Shown here piece by piece: positions 1 through 5,193 of a stretch of 6,464 nucleotides of DNA (the first letter of the stretch is position 1; every line of letters begins with the position of its first letter). The position numbers and the translations under genes were made by a program. This DNA is from Hungatella sp. UBA5982 (lineage in GTDB: Bacteria > Bacillota > Clostridia > Lachnospirales > Lachnospiraceae). The stretch spans positions 1,110 through 7,573 of the forward strand of contig DJBG01000062.1 of NCBI GenBank assembly GCA_002429965.1, read 5' to 3'. The notes below the pieces were generated by a model that did not search any database, had not been told where the DNA came from, and saw nothing but the letters and a program-made list of their open reading frames with translations.

Positions 1-182
1 ATTTTCGCCATGATATTATAACGGCCCGGGAGGACCTCTTTTTTGATGACAGGAACGGACAGGGAAGATAGCAGGTCATAAATATATTCTCCGATATTTT
101 TTTCGTATGCGCCGGGATCCGTACTGTCGATGCGGATCAGGTTCTGTGTCAGCAAAGTGGCATCGGATCGATGATTTTCCAT
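1..182 (-). CDS. M20-family metallopeptidase (ArgE/DapE/carboxypeptidase type), N-terminal part only
   Basis: This gene runs off the left edge; only the first 60 codons are in the window, read on the minus strand from ATG at 182-180. The peptide starts MENHRSDATLLTQNLIRIDS and continues with an STDPGAYEKNIGEYI stretch and a later PGRYNIMAK stretch. The pattern LxxNLIRIDSTDPGxxE, then an amphipathic helix, then GRYNIMAK is typical of the N-terminus of M20 zinc peptidases, which hydrolyse amide bonds in small peptides or N-acyl amino acids in the cytoplasm. The metal-binding His/Asp/Glu residues lie beyond the window, so activity and substrate cannot be judged. The start is supported by an AAGGAGA ribosome binding site nine bases upstream of the ATG (counted from AGGAG) and by a promoter further out. 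It is divergent from the S8 protease. Family assignment is fairly sure; subfamily is not. Confidence 0.72.
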   Translation of the reverse strand, partial: MENHRSDATLLTQNLIRIDSTDPGAYEKNIGEYIYDLLSSLSVPVIKKEVLPGRYNIMAK

Positions 183-190
183 GATAATAA

Positions 191-197
191 TCTCCTT
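191..197 (-). promoter_or_regulatory. Ribosome binding site of the M20 peptidase
   Basis: On the minus strand this reads AAGGAGA. The AGGAG core ends nine bases before the ATG at 182. It fixes the start of the truncated peptidase gene. Confidence 0.75.
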
Positions 198-215
198 AAT
201 TGTTATTTTATCTCC

Positions 216-244
216 ATTATAGGAATGGATCTGCAGAAAGTAAA
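216..244 (-). promoter_or_regulatory. Sigma-A-type promoter for the M20 peptidase
   Basis: On the minus strand a perfect -10 TATAAT (plus-strand 216-221) lies 17 bases downstream of TTTACT (239-244), which matches four of six bases of the -35 consensus. The predicted start is about 30 bases upstream of the ATG. A short inverted repeat, TCCATT/AATGGA (213-218 and 224-229), overlaps the -10 and could be an operator or chance. Confidence 0.6.
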
Positions 245-342
245 TGGTATTTGGCTAAAATCTTCTTTTGTATTTTTGAGGAAAAGAAACCACAAGAGCC
301 AAACCGGAATATCCTAATAAAAAAGGAATCAGGTAATGGACT

Positions 343-1233
343 GTGAATCATGTAAGAGAAGCAATACATTGTGATGCTGCCCATCGCATGGGCTATACAG
401 GACGTGGAATTGGAGTTGCAGTTCTCGATACGGGGATTTATCTTCATGAGGACTTTGAACATAGAATGGCGGCTATTGTAGACATTGTACACCGCAGGAG
501 GGATACCTATGACGATAACGGTCATGGAACCCATATTTCTGGAATCATCGGAGGGTGCGGAGGTGCTTCCGACGGAATGTATATGGGCATTGCACCAGAG
601 TGTCATATCATTATGCTTAAGGTATTGGATAAAAAAGGAAACGGCTATGCCTCCGATGTGCTTGCCGGACTTAAATGGATTCGTGACAACAGAGAGAGGT
701 ATGGGATCAGGATTGTAAATATTTCCGTTGGTTCCTTTTCAAAAAAAGGGATGACAGAGAATTCTGTCCTAGTGCGGGGGGTAAATGCAGCATGGGATGA
801 CGGGCTGGTGGTCTGTGTGGCCGCAGGAAACATGGGGCCTGGCATGAACACGATCACAACTCCGGGAATCAGCCGGAAGGTGATCACGGTAGGGTGCTCG
901 GACGATTATAAAGAGGTCAATGTAATGGGAAACCGGATGATCGATTATTCCGGCAGGGGTCCCACCGGTGCCTGTATCTGCAAGCCGGAAATCATCGCAC
1001 CTGGGGCGGGGATTATTAGCTGTGCCAACGAAGCGGGGCAATACCTTGCCAAAAGCGGAACCTCAATGTCGACACCTTTAGTTTCAGGGGCAATTGCGCT
1101 TCTGCTTCAGAAATATCCCTATATGACCAACCGGGATGTGAAGCTGATGTTAAGGGAGCGGGCAGTGGACCTGGGGCTTCCCATAAATCAGCAAGGCTGG
1201 GGGATGCTTGATGTGGAGAGGCTTTTGATGTAA
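343..1233 (+). CDS. S8 family (subtilisin-like) serine protease, probably intracellular
   Basis: The 296-residue protein carries the whole subtilisin catalytic set: Asp29 in VLDTGI, His61 in NGHGTHISG, oxyanion Asn163 in VAAGN, and nucleophile Ser241 in SGTSMSTP. It begins almost directly with the catalytic domain and has no signal peptide, propeptide, membrane segment or C-terminal extension. It also has eight cysteines, unusual for an exported subtilisin. This points to a cytosolic enzyme resembling Bacillus AprX/Isp-type proteases, which degrade intracellular proteins; the substrate is unknown. Start: an in-frame TAA at 334-336 makes GTG 343 the first possible start, and starting at ATG 388 would remove the conserved helix before DTG. 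The ribosome binding site is weak (AGG at 331-333, or AAAGGA further up) and I see no clear promoter. A hairpin terminator follows the stop closely. The family call is very secure; the cellular location is inferred. Confidence 0.93.
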   Translation: MNHVREAIHCDAAHRMGYTGRGIGVAVLDTGIYLHEDFEHRMAAIVDIVHRRRDTYDDNGHGTHISGIIGGCGGASDGMYMGIAPECHIIMLKVLDKKGNGYASDVLAGLKWIRDNRERYGIRIVNISVGSFSKKGMTENSVLVRGVNAAWDDGLVVCVAAGNMGPGMNTITTPGISRKVITVGCSDDYKEVNVMGNRMIDYSGRGPTGACICKPEIIAPGAGIISCANEAGQYLAKSGTSMSTPLVSGAIALLLQKYPYMTNRDVKLMLRERAVDLGLPINQQGWGMLDVERLLM

Positions 1234-1251
1234 AGGGGAACGTATGAGTAT

Positions 1252-1300
1252 TATCAGGGCCTCTGCGGGAAAATTTGACCTGTGGAGGCCCTGGTATTTT
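1252..1300 (+). terminator. Long hairpin terminator after the S8 protease
   Basis: The arms CAGGGCCTC (1255-1263) and GAGGCCCTG (1285-1293) are perfect complements. Pairing continues inward to 1269/1279 and outward to 1252/1296, giving 18 consecutive pairs, four of them G-U, around a 9-base A/T-rich loop (1270-1278). A short T run (TATTTT, 1295-1300) follows. The position 18 bases after the protease stop fits an intrinsic terminator, though the T tract is short. Confidence 0.72.
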
Positions 1301-1368
1301 AAACGAAAGGCGAGGGACAGGCTAAGCCATCTGCTTTTTGCTTCAGACTGTTAGGCAGCGGTGTATCA

Positions 1369-1393
1369 CGTACGGGAAATAAAACCTTGTACG
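1369..1393. repeat. Inverted repeat CGTAC-N15-GTACG upstream of the oxidoreductase, possible operator
   Basis: The arms CGTAC (1369-1373) and GTACG (1389-1393) are separated by 15 bases. The repeat lies 64 bases before the oxidoreductase ATG and just before an A/T-rich TATACT element (1400-1405). A second short repeat, ATGCA-N7-TGCAT (1416-1432), follows in the leader. Such spaced repeats can be regulator binding sites, but no regulator gene is adjacent and the arms are short. Confidence 0.25.
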
Positions 1394-1442
1394 AGCCATA
1401 TACTATATGAGGAGTATGCATAAATTCTGCATCCCAATATTT

Positions 1443-1447
1443 AGGAG
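1443..1447 (+). promoter_or_regulatory. Ribosome binding site of the oxidoreductase
   Basis: AGGAG lies nine bases before the ATG at 1457, within TTAGGAGAGA. It supports that start. No convincing -35/-10 pair could be placed in the 150 bases upstream; TATACT at 1400-1405 is -10-like but lacks a -35 partner at the right distance. Confidence 0.7.
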
Positions 1448-1456
1448 AGAAACAAT

Positions 1457-2809
1457 ATGAAATATAGAAAAGAACCCGAACTGACCGGGCGGATAGTTTT
1501 ACCAGATGATCCGCTGTATAACTCCGCCCGTCAGGAATACAATACATTTTTCAATAAATTTCCACTGGTCATTGTTTTCGCGAAGGAAACACAGGATGTA
1601 ATCAATGCAATACGCTGGGCGCGATATAACGGCGTACCACTCCGTATGCGCTCTGGCCGCCACAACTACGAGGGGGTGTCCGCGCTGAATGGCGGTCTTA
1701 TTATCGACGTCAGCGAAATGAAACAACTGGAGATAAATCGCAAGCAGGGCACAGTCACACTTCAGACAGGGCTTCGGAATTTTGAAATCATAGAACAACT
1801 TGGTTCACAGGGCTTAGTCGTTCCGCCTGGTCTTTGTCCCACTCCCGGGATTGCAGGCGTTACATCAGGGGGCGGGCATAGCAGCCTTTCCCGGCCATGG
1901 GGGCTTGTTATTGACAATCTGCTGGAAGCGGAATTGGTAGATGCAGACGGCTGTGTGCTTCACGCAAGTGCCGACCGTAACGCAGACCTGTTTTGGGCTC
2001 TGCGCGGCGGCGGTGGCGGCAATTTTAGCGTTTGCACTTCTTTCTGTTTTCGTACACACGAAATCGATACGGTGGCCTACGCCTCTATCAACTGGGAACT
2101 TGAAGATTTGAAGCCGGTACTAAAAGTCTGGCAGGAATATACGCTTCCCGACGCAGACAACAGGTTTACACCGTTGCTTACGATTATTTCGGGAGCGCAA
2201 TCGTTTTTGCTTGCACAAGGGGTTTTTCTCGGCTCAGCCGAAGAACTGCGGGAATTGCTTTGTCCCTTACTCCGATCCGGTTCGCCCAATCACGTTTTTA
2301 TTGAGGAAATACCATGGGTAGAAGCAGCGGCCCGTATTGGCGGGTCCCAGTCCGGTAACCCGGAGCCGTTTAAAAGCGTGGGGCCTTATGTAGATGAATT
2401 GCTTCCGGATGAGGCAATTGACATCATAGAGCGTTTTATCACAAACCCGCCAACCTCTTTAGTGTATTTATTGTTTCATGGCCTGGGTGGGGCGGTAGCT
2501 GACATTCCCAGTAAAGCCACAGCGTACTTCCAACGCAAGGCGCTGTCAAATATGTCTATTTACGCCACATGGAACGAGCCTGAGGGTGCCGGTCCCGGCA
2601 TTCATTGGGTGGATCAATTCCGAAGGGAAATGCAGCCATATACCAATGGTGTTTATATCAACACGCAGGATTTATCCATCGAAAACTGGCCAATGGCTTA
2701 CTACGGTGGCAACTTTGAGCGTTTAACCAGAATCAAGGCGAAGTACCATCCGGATAATTTTTTCCGCTTTCCACAAAGTATACCACCGGCCTGCGGATGC
2801 CGCGAATAA
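1457..2809 (+). CDS. FAD-binding oxidoreductase, berberine-bridge-enzyme type (predicted bicovalent flavin)
   Basis: The 450-residue protein has the vanillyl-alcohol-oxidase/PCMH FAD fold at about 30-200 and a C-terminal berberine-bridge domain at about 398-444 (YYGGNFERL, then KYHPDNFFRFPQSIPP). His69 in SGRHNYEG and Cys127 in GLCPTPGIAG sit where family members attach flavin through histidine and cysteine, followed by the phosphate-binding SGGGHS (137-142). Relatives oxidise sugars, alcohols or secondary metabolites with oxygen as acceptor; Bacillus YgaK and YvdP have similar length. The substrate cannot be told from sequence. There is no signal peptide, so it is probably cytosolic. The usual SGGH reads SGRH here. 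Start: ATG with AGGAG nine bases upstream. The gene stands alone between two terminators and uses many CGC/CGT/CGG arginine codons, whereas neighbours favour AGA/AGG, which suggests acquisition by transfer. Family assignment is secure; covalent flavinylation is inferred. Confidence 0.92.
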   Translation: MKYRKEPELTGRIVLPDDPLYNSARQEYNTFFNKFPLVIVFAKETQDVINAIRWARYNGVPLRMRSGRHNYEGVSALNGGLIIDVSEMKQLEINRKQGTVTLQTGLRNFEIIEQLGSQGLVVPPGLCPTPGIAGVTSGGGHSSLSRPWGLVIDNLLEAELVDADGCVLHASADRNADLFWALRGGGGGNFSVCTSFCFRTHEIDTVAYASINWELEDLKPVLKVWQEYTLPDADNRFTPLLTIISGAQSFLLAQGVFLGSAEELRELLCPLLRSGSPNHVFIEEIPWVEAAARIGGSQSGNPEPFKSVGPYVDELLPDEAIDIIERFITNPPTSLVYLLFHGLGGAVADIPSKATAYFQRKALSNMSIYATWNEPEGAGPGIHWVDQFRREMQPYTNGVYINTQDLSIENWPMAYYGGNFERLTRIKAKYHPDNFFRFPQSIPPACGCRE

Positions 2810-2883
2810 TGAATGAGTATCCGCACAATACAAAAGTTTAGCTAACTTATTCGGCCACTTTAGTCTATAAATAGTTTGGTAAT

Positions 2884-2928
2884 AAAAACCGTGCTCTCTC
2901 GGATCAATTTGGGAATAGCGCGGTTTTT
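2884..2928. terminator. Rho-independent terminator after the oxidoreductase (possibly bidirectional)
   Basis: AAAAACCGTGCT (2884-2895) pairs with AGCGCGGTTTTT (2917-2928) over 12 bases with a single T-G wobble, around a 21-base loop. The A run on one side and T run on the other would let it stop transcription in either direction. It lies 75 bases after the oxidoreductase stop and insulates that gene from recA. Confidence 0.85.
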
Positions 2929-3005
2929 ACCTGAATTCAGCCTAATGCAGGGTAGTTGACAAAGTAGTTTAGAACTTCCATTCACCCGTACGACCTATGA
3001 AACCT

Positions 3006-3039
3006 CGGAATACCGTATGAAGAGGCCTGATACGGAATA
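3006..3039. repeat. Inverted repeat CCGTAT/ATACGG with flanking CGGAATA direct repeats
   Basis: CCGTAT (3013-3018) and ATACGG (3030-3035) are perfect complements with an 11-base spacer that contains the palindrome AGGCCT. CGGAATA occurs twice in direct orientation, at 3006-3012 and 3033-3039. It could be a regulator site or a small hairpin. No function is assigned. Confidence 0.4.
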
Positions 3040-3059
3040 ACATTATTTCAAATTAATAC

Positions 3060-3088
3060 TTGCACCTCCATCCCTCTTATGCTATAGT
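3060..3088 (+). promoter_or_regulatory. Possible distal promoter upstream of recA
   Basis: TTGCAC (3060-3065) and TATAGT (3083-3088) are separated by exactly 17 bases. The -10 matches five of six consensus positions, the -35 only three. A transcript from about 3095 would carry roughly 210 bases of leader before recA and would escape control at the recA-proximal start, though not a LexA roadblock. Confidence 0.35.
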
Positions 3089-3235
3089 AAATTAACAGTA
3101 AGAAAGCAATCTGTCTTTCTTTTCAATTTTCAGGCATTTCGCCGGAACCTCCCTATTGGATTTAAAGATGAAATTGTTTTTACCAAACAGGCCAGGAGTG
3201 TGATGTATAATGAGCTTAGAAGTATAAAATTCTGG

Positions 3236-3264
3236 TTGACATTTACCCGGAAATATACTATGAT
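3236..3264 (+). promoter_or_regulatory. Main recA promoter
   Basis: A perfect -35 TTGACA (3236-3241), a 17-base spacer and TATGAT (3259-3264, five of six) form a near-consensus sigma-A promoter. The predicted start is near 3271, giving a leader of about 35 bases. The LexA-type box begins just downstream of that start. Confidence 0.85.
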
Positions 3265-3277
3265 TATAAACAGAAAA

Positions 3278-3291
3278 AGAACATTTGTTCG
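3278..3291. promoter_or_regulatory. LexA (DinR) SOS box in front of recA
   Basis: AGAACATTTGTTCG matches the Firmicutes LexA site CGAAC-N4-GTTCG in all but the first base, keeping the full GAAC/GTTC core. It lies between the predicted transcription start and the recA ribosome binding site, so bound LexA would block early elongation or promoter clearance. This predicts recA, and by readthrough recX, to be induced by DNA damage. The lexA gene itself is not in the window. Confidence 0.8.
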
Positions 3292-3295
3292 CATC

Positions 3296-3300
3296 GGAGG
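3296..3300 (+). promoter_or_regulatory. recA: recA ribosome binding site, which decides the start
   Basis: GGAGG lies five bases before ATG 3306. A possible TTG start at 3285 is in frame but would overlap the LexA box and place the ribosome binding site inside the coding region, so ATG 3306 is preferred. Confidence 0.8.
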
Positions 3301-3305
3301 ATAAT

Positions 3306-4394
3306 ATGAATAAAGATGATAAACTAAAGGCGCTTGATGCCGCCCTTACTCAGATAGAAAAGGCATATGGGAAAGGCTCTGTCATGAAGCTTGGTGACTC
3401 AGGCACAAATATGAATGTGGAGACCATACCTACAGGGGCATTAAGCCTTGATATCGCCCTCGGCCTGGGCGGGATCCCCAGAGGAAGAGTTGTGGAAATC
3501 TATGGACCGGAGTCCAGTGGTAAGACCACCGTTGCCCTTCATATGATCGCAGAGGTTCAGAAGAGAGGCGGCATCGCAGGATTTATTGACGCGGAGCATG
3601 CCCTTGACCCTGTTTACGCCAAGAGCATTGGAGTGGATATTGATAACCTTTACATATCCCAGCCGGATAACGGGGAACAGGCATTGGAGATCACAGAAAC
3701 CATGGTTCGTTCCGGGGCCGTTGACATAGTGATCGTGGACTCGGTCGCAGCCCTTGTGCCAAAGGCCGAGATCGAAGGGGATATGGGTGATTCCCATGTG
3801 GGCCTTCAGGCGCGTCTGATGTCCCAGGCTCTTAGAAAGCTTACGGCCGTCATCAGCAAGTCCAACTGTATTGTTCTCTTCATTAACCAGCTCCGTGAGA
3901 AGGTGGGAGTGATGTTTGGAAGCCCTGAGACTACCACAGGAGGACGTGCCCTTAAGTTCTACGCGTCTGTCCGCCTGGATATCCGTAAGATTGAGACTTT
4001 AAAGCAGGGCGGAGATATGGTAGGAAACCGGGTCCGCGTAAAGGTTGTGAAGAATAAGATCGCACCGCCCTTTAAAGAGGCGGAGTTTGACATCATGTTC
4101 GGTAAAGGCATTTCCAAGGAAGGAGATATCCTGGATCCGGCTGTAAAAGAGGATATCGTAGAAAAGAGCGGAGCATGGTTTGCTTATAATAACGTTAAGA
4201 TCGGCCAGGGGCGTGAGAATGCCAAGATTTATCTTCTGGACAATCCGGCTGTTTGCCTGGAAGTCGAGAACAAGGTTCGCATAAAGTATGGGCTTCATGA
4301 AGAAGGCAGTGCAGCGCCAGAGGGTTCAGCAGCCCCCAAGGAAAGCAAGAGGATCAAGGCAGAAGAAAGCAAGGACGTAGCTCCTAAGGCGTGA
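3306..4394 (+). CDS. recA: RecA recombinase
   Basis: RecA polymerises on single-stranded DNA, drives ATP-dependent strand exchange and stimulates LexA self-cleavage. The 362-residue product has the full family architecture: N-terminal helix ([20 protein letters not shown], 6-25), Walker A GPESSGKT (67-74), catalytic Glu97 in DAEHALD, Walker B IVIVD (141-145), DNA-binding loop L1 near 156-165 ([10 protein letters not shown]), and loop L2 near 195-211 after the FINQLREK segment (GSPETTTGG). The C-terminal domain ends in a low-complexity charged tail (about 333-362) containing a [12 protein letters not shown] tandem repeat. Its codons differ between copies, so it is a protein-level repeat rather than a recent DNA duplication. 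The start is ATG 3306, not an in-frame TTG at 3285. It lies under a strong promoter with an SOS box and is followed after 65 bases by recX. Nothing essential appears missing. Confidence 0.99.
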   Translation: MNKDDKLKALDAALTQIEKAYGKGSVMKLGDSGTNMNVETIPTGALSLDIALGLGGIPRGRVVEIYGPESSGKTTVALHMIAEVQKRGGIAGFIDAEHALDPVYAKSIGVDIDNLYISQPDNGEQALEITETMVRSGAVDIVIVDSVAALVPKAEIEGDMGDSHVGLQARLMSQALRKLTAVISKSNCIVLFINQLREKVGVMFGSPETTTGGRALKFYASVRLDIRKIETLKQGGDMVGNRVRVKVVKNKIAPPFKEAEFDIMFGKGISKEGDILDPAVKEDIVEKSGAWFAYNNVKIGQGRENAKIYLLDNPAVCLEVENKVRIKYGLHEEGSAAPEGSAAPKESKRIKAEESKDVAPKA

Positions 4395-4411
4395 TTTCAG
4401 GCAGGAATTGG

Positions 4412-4433
4412 CCGGCAGGTTTATAAACGCCGG
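4412..4433 (+). other. Hairpin in the recA-recX gap
   Basis: CCGGC (4412-4416) pairs with GCCGG (4429-4433), and the 12-base loop holds a further GTT/AAC pairing within the palindrome GTTTATAAAC. There is no T run after it, so it is unlikely to be a full terminator. It might attenuate readthrough or affect processing so that recX is made at lower levels than recA. Confidence 0.4.
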
Positions 4434-4459
4434 GAAAATAAGTAGAATAAGGGGCATAT

Positions 4460-5068
4460 ATGACAGTTACGGAAATAGTGCCCGTTGATAAACGCAGGAG
4501 TAAAGTCATTCTGGAGGATGACTTTACTCTTGTCCTTTATCGAGGGGAAATTAGAAAATTTGGGATTGAGGAAGGGAAGATGCTTTCCGAGGAGACTTAC
4601 CAGGAGATACTTCACGAGGTTTTGTTTAAAAGGGCCAGAGAGAGGGTCCTTTTCCTTCTGAAATCCTCAGATAAGACGGAACAGGAACTGAGACGGAAGT
4701 TAAAGGACGGAGGATATCCGAAAGAGGCTGCTGATTACGCCATAGAATTTTTAAAAAAGCATAATTTCATTAATGATCAGGACTATGGACGCAGATACGT
4801 GGAATTCAATTCAAAGCGGAAAAGTGAACGGCAGATTCAGTACGAGCTGCAGAGAAAAGGGCTGGACAAAGAGGTGATCAAGGAGATCCTTAGAGAACAG
4901 CCAGTGGATGAGGTGGCACAGGTACGGGCTTATATGAAAAAGAAGTGCTTAAGCCCAGAAGAAATGGACTTTAAGGAAAGCCGCAAAATGATGGCGGCAT
5001 TGGGAAGAAAAGGTTTTTCCTACGATGCGATAAGCCGTGTTTTAGGCGGTATTTATAGTGATGACTGA
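4460..5068 (+). CDS. recX: RecX, regulator of RecA
   Basis: RecX binds in the groove of the RecA filament and caps or destabilises it. The 202-residue protein has an N-terminal beta-rich extension (about 1-50, as in Firmicutes RecX) followed by helical three-helix repeats. Recognisable stretches are RARERVLFLLKSSDKTEQEL (58-77), AIEFLKKHNFINDQDYGRRY (94-113), SERQIQYELQRKGLDKEVI (122-140), and a last repeat ending GFSYDAISRVL (185-195). Position directly after recA in the same direction is the usual arrangement. Start: ATG 4460 with AAGGGG five bases upstream. No promoter is seen in the 65-base gap, so it is probably cotranscribed with recA and shares SOS control. A perfect 12-bp inverted repeat lies within codons 13-24. 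Identification rests on both sequence pattern and position. Confidence 0.93.
   Translation: MTVTEIVPVDKRRSKVILEDDFTLVLYRGEIRKFGIEEGKMLSEETYQEILHEVLFKRARERVLFLLKSSDKTEQELRRKLKDGGYPKEAADYAIEFLKKHNFINDQDYGRRYVEFNSKRKSERQIQYELQRKGLDKEVIKEILREQPVDEVAQVRAYMKKKCLSPEEMDFKESRKMMAALGRKGFSYDAISRVLGGIYSDD
4498..4529. repeat. Perfect 12-bp inverted repeat inside the 5' end of recX
   Basis: GAGTAAAGTCAT (4498-4509) and ATGACTTTACTC (4518-4529) are exact reverse complements, with an 8-base loop TCTGGAGG (4510-4517). A G-U pair extends the stem at 4497/4530. It starts 39 bases into recX. The loop carries GGAGG, a Shine-Dalgarno-like sequence, in the exposed position. In mRNA it should fold as a hairpin that could slow ribosomes or expose a cleavage or binding site; it could also be accidental. 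Confidence 0.75.
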
Positions 5069-5115
5069 CAACAAGGAAAATGTGTATAAGTATACCGGAA
5101 ACAGGGGCGAAATAC

Positions 5116-5144
5116 TTGACATAATGTATAAAACAGTTTAAAAT
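5116..5144 (+). promoter_or_regulatory. Promoter of rny
   Basis: A perfect -35 TTGACA (5116-5121) and TAAAAT (5139-5144, five of six) are separated by 17 bases. The predicted start near 5151 leaves a leader of about 43 bases. This gives rny its own transcription, separate from SOS-controlled recA-recX. Confidence 0.83.
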
Positions 5145-5151
5145 TGTAGTG

Positions 5152-5193
5152 TTGTATTGATGTACAATGAAAATCGAATAAGGAGGTGCTCCT
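5152..5193 (+). promoter_or_regulatory. rny leader with two small hairpins, one sequestering the ribosome binding site
   Basis: TTGTA (5152-5156) pairs with TACAA (5163-5167) at the very start of the predicted transcript. AGGAG (5181-5185) pairs perfectly with CTCCT (5189-5193) across a 3-base loop, directly before the GTG start. The second hairpin contains the core of the ribosome binding site AGGAGG (5181-5186), seven bases from GTG 5194. Translation may therefore be tunable, although a 5-bp stem is only marginally stable. Confidence 0.55.

Larger units (their letters stand above)
2929..3235. other. Non-coding stretch between the oxidoreductase terminator and the recA promoter
   Basis: I find no convincing gene here on either strand; plus-strand ATG-started frames are very short. 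It contains a 10-base palindrome CTGAATTCAG (2931-2940), an inverted repeat with flanking direct repeats (3006-3039), a possible promoter (3060-3088), and a weak hairpin AAGAAAG/CTTTCTT (3100-3106 and 3115-3121). A frame open from about 3140 to 3304 has an ATG at 3203 and stops just before recA, but it runs across the recA promoter. Confidence 0.6.

Noticed and set aside
2972..2983. Second LexA-like site GAAC-TTCC-ATTC
   Set aside because: One core mismatch breaks the GTTC half-site, and it is far from any good promoter.
2956..2984. Perfect TTGACA (2956-2961) after the oxidoreductase terminator, as a promoter
   Set aside because: The bases 17 downstream (CATTCA) match the -10 at only two of six positions, and no gene follows closely.
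1369..2992. CGTACGGG (1369-1376) and CCCGTACG (2985-2992) as inverted ends of a mobile cassette around the oxidoreductase
   Set aside because: Only eight bases long and mostly the self-palindrome CGTACG; no transposase and no target duplication seen.
3285..3305. TTG start giving recA seven extra residues
   Set aside because: It overlaps the LexA box, lacks its own ribosome binding site, and the ATG at 3306 has GGAGG at good spacing and matches the usual RecA N-terminus.
4300..4394. [12 protein letters not shown] repeat in the RecA tail as a recent DNA duplication
   Set aside because: The two copies use different codons at most positions, and variable low-complexity tails are normal in RecA.
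4421..4615. Minus-strand open frame across the start of recX
   Set aside because: It is a shadow of recX; its resemblance to the RecX peptide comes only from the palindrome at 4498-4529.
5061..5141. 26-codon frame starting ATG 5061, overlapping the recX stop
   Set aside because: No clear ribosome binding site, very short, and it runs over the rny promoter -35.
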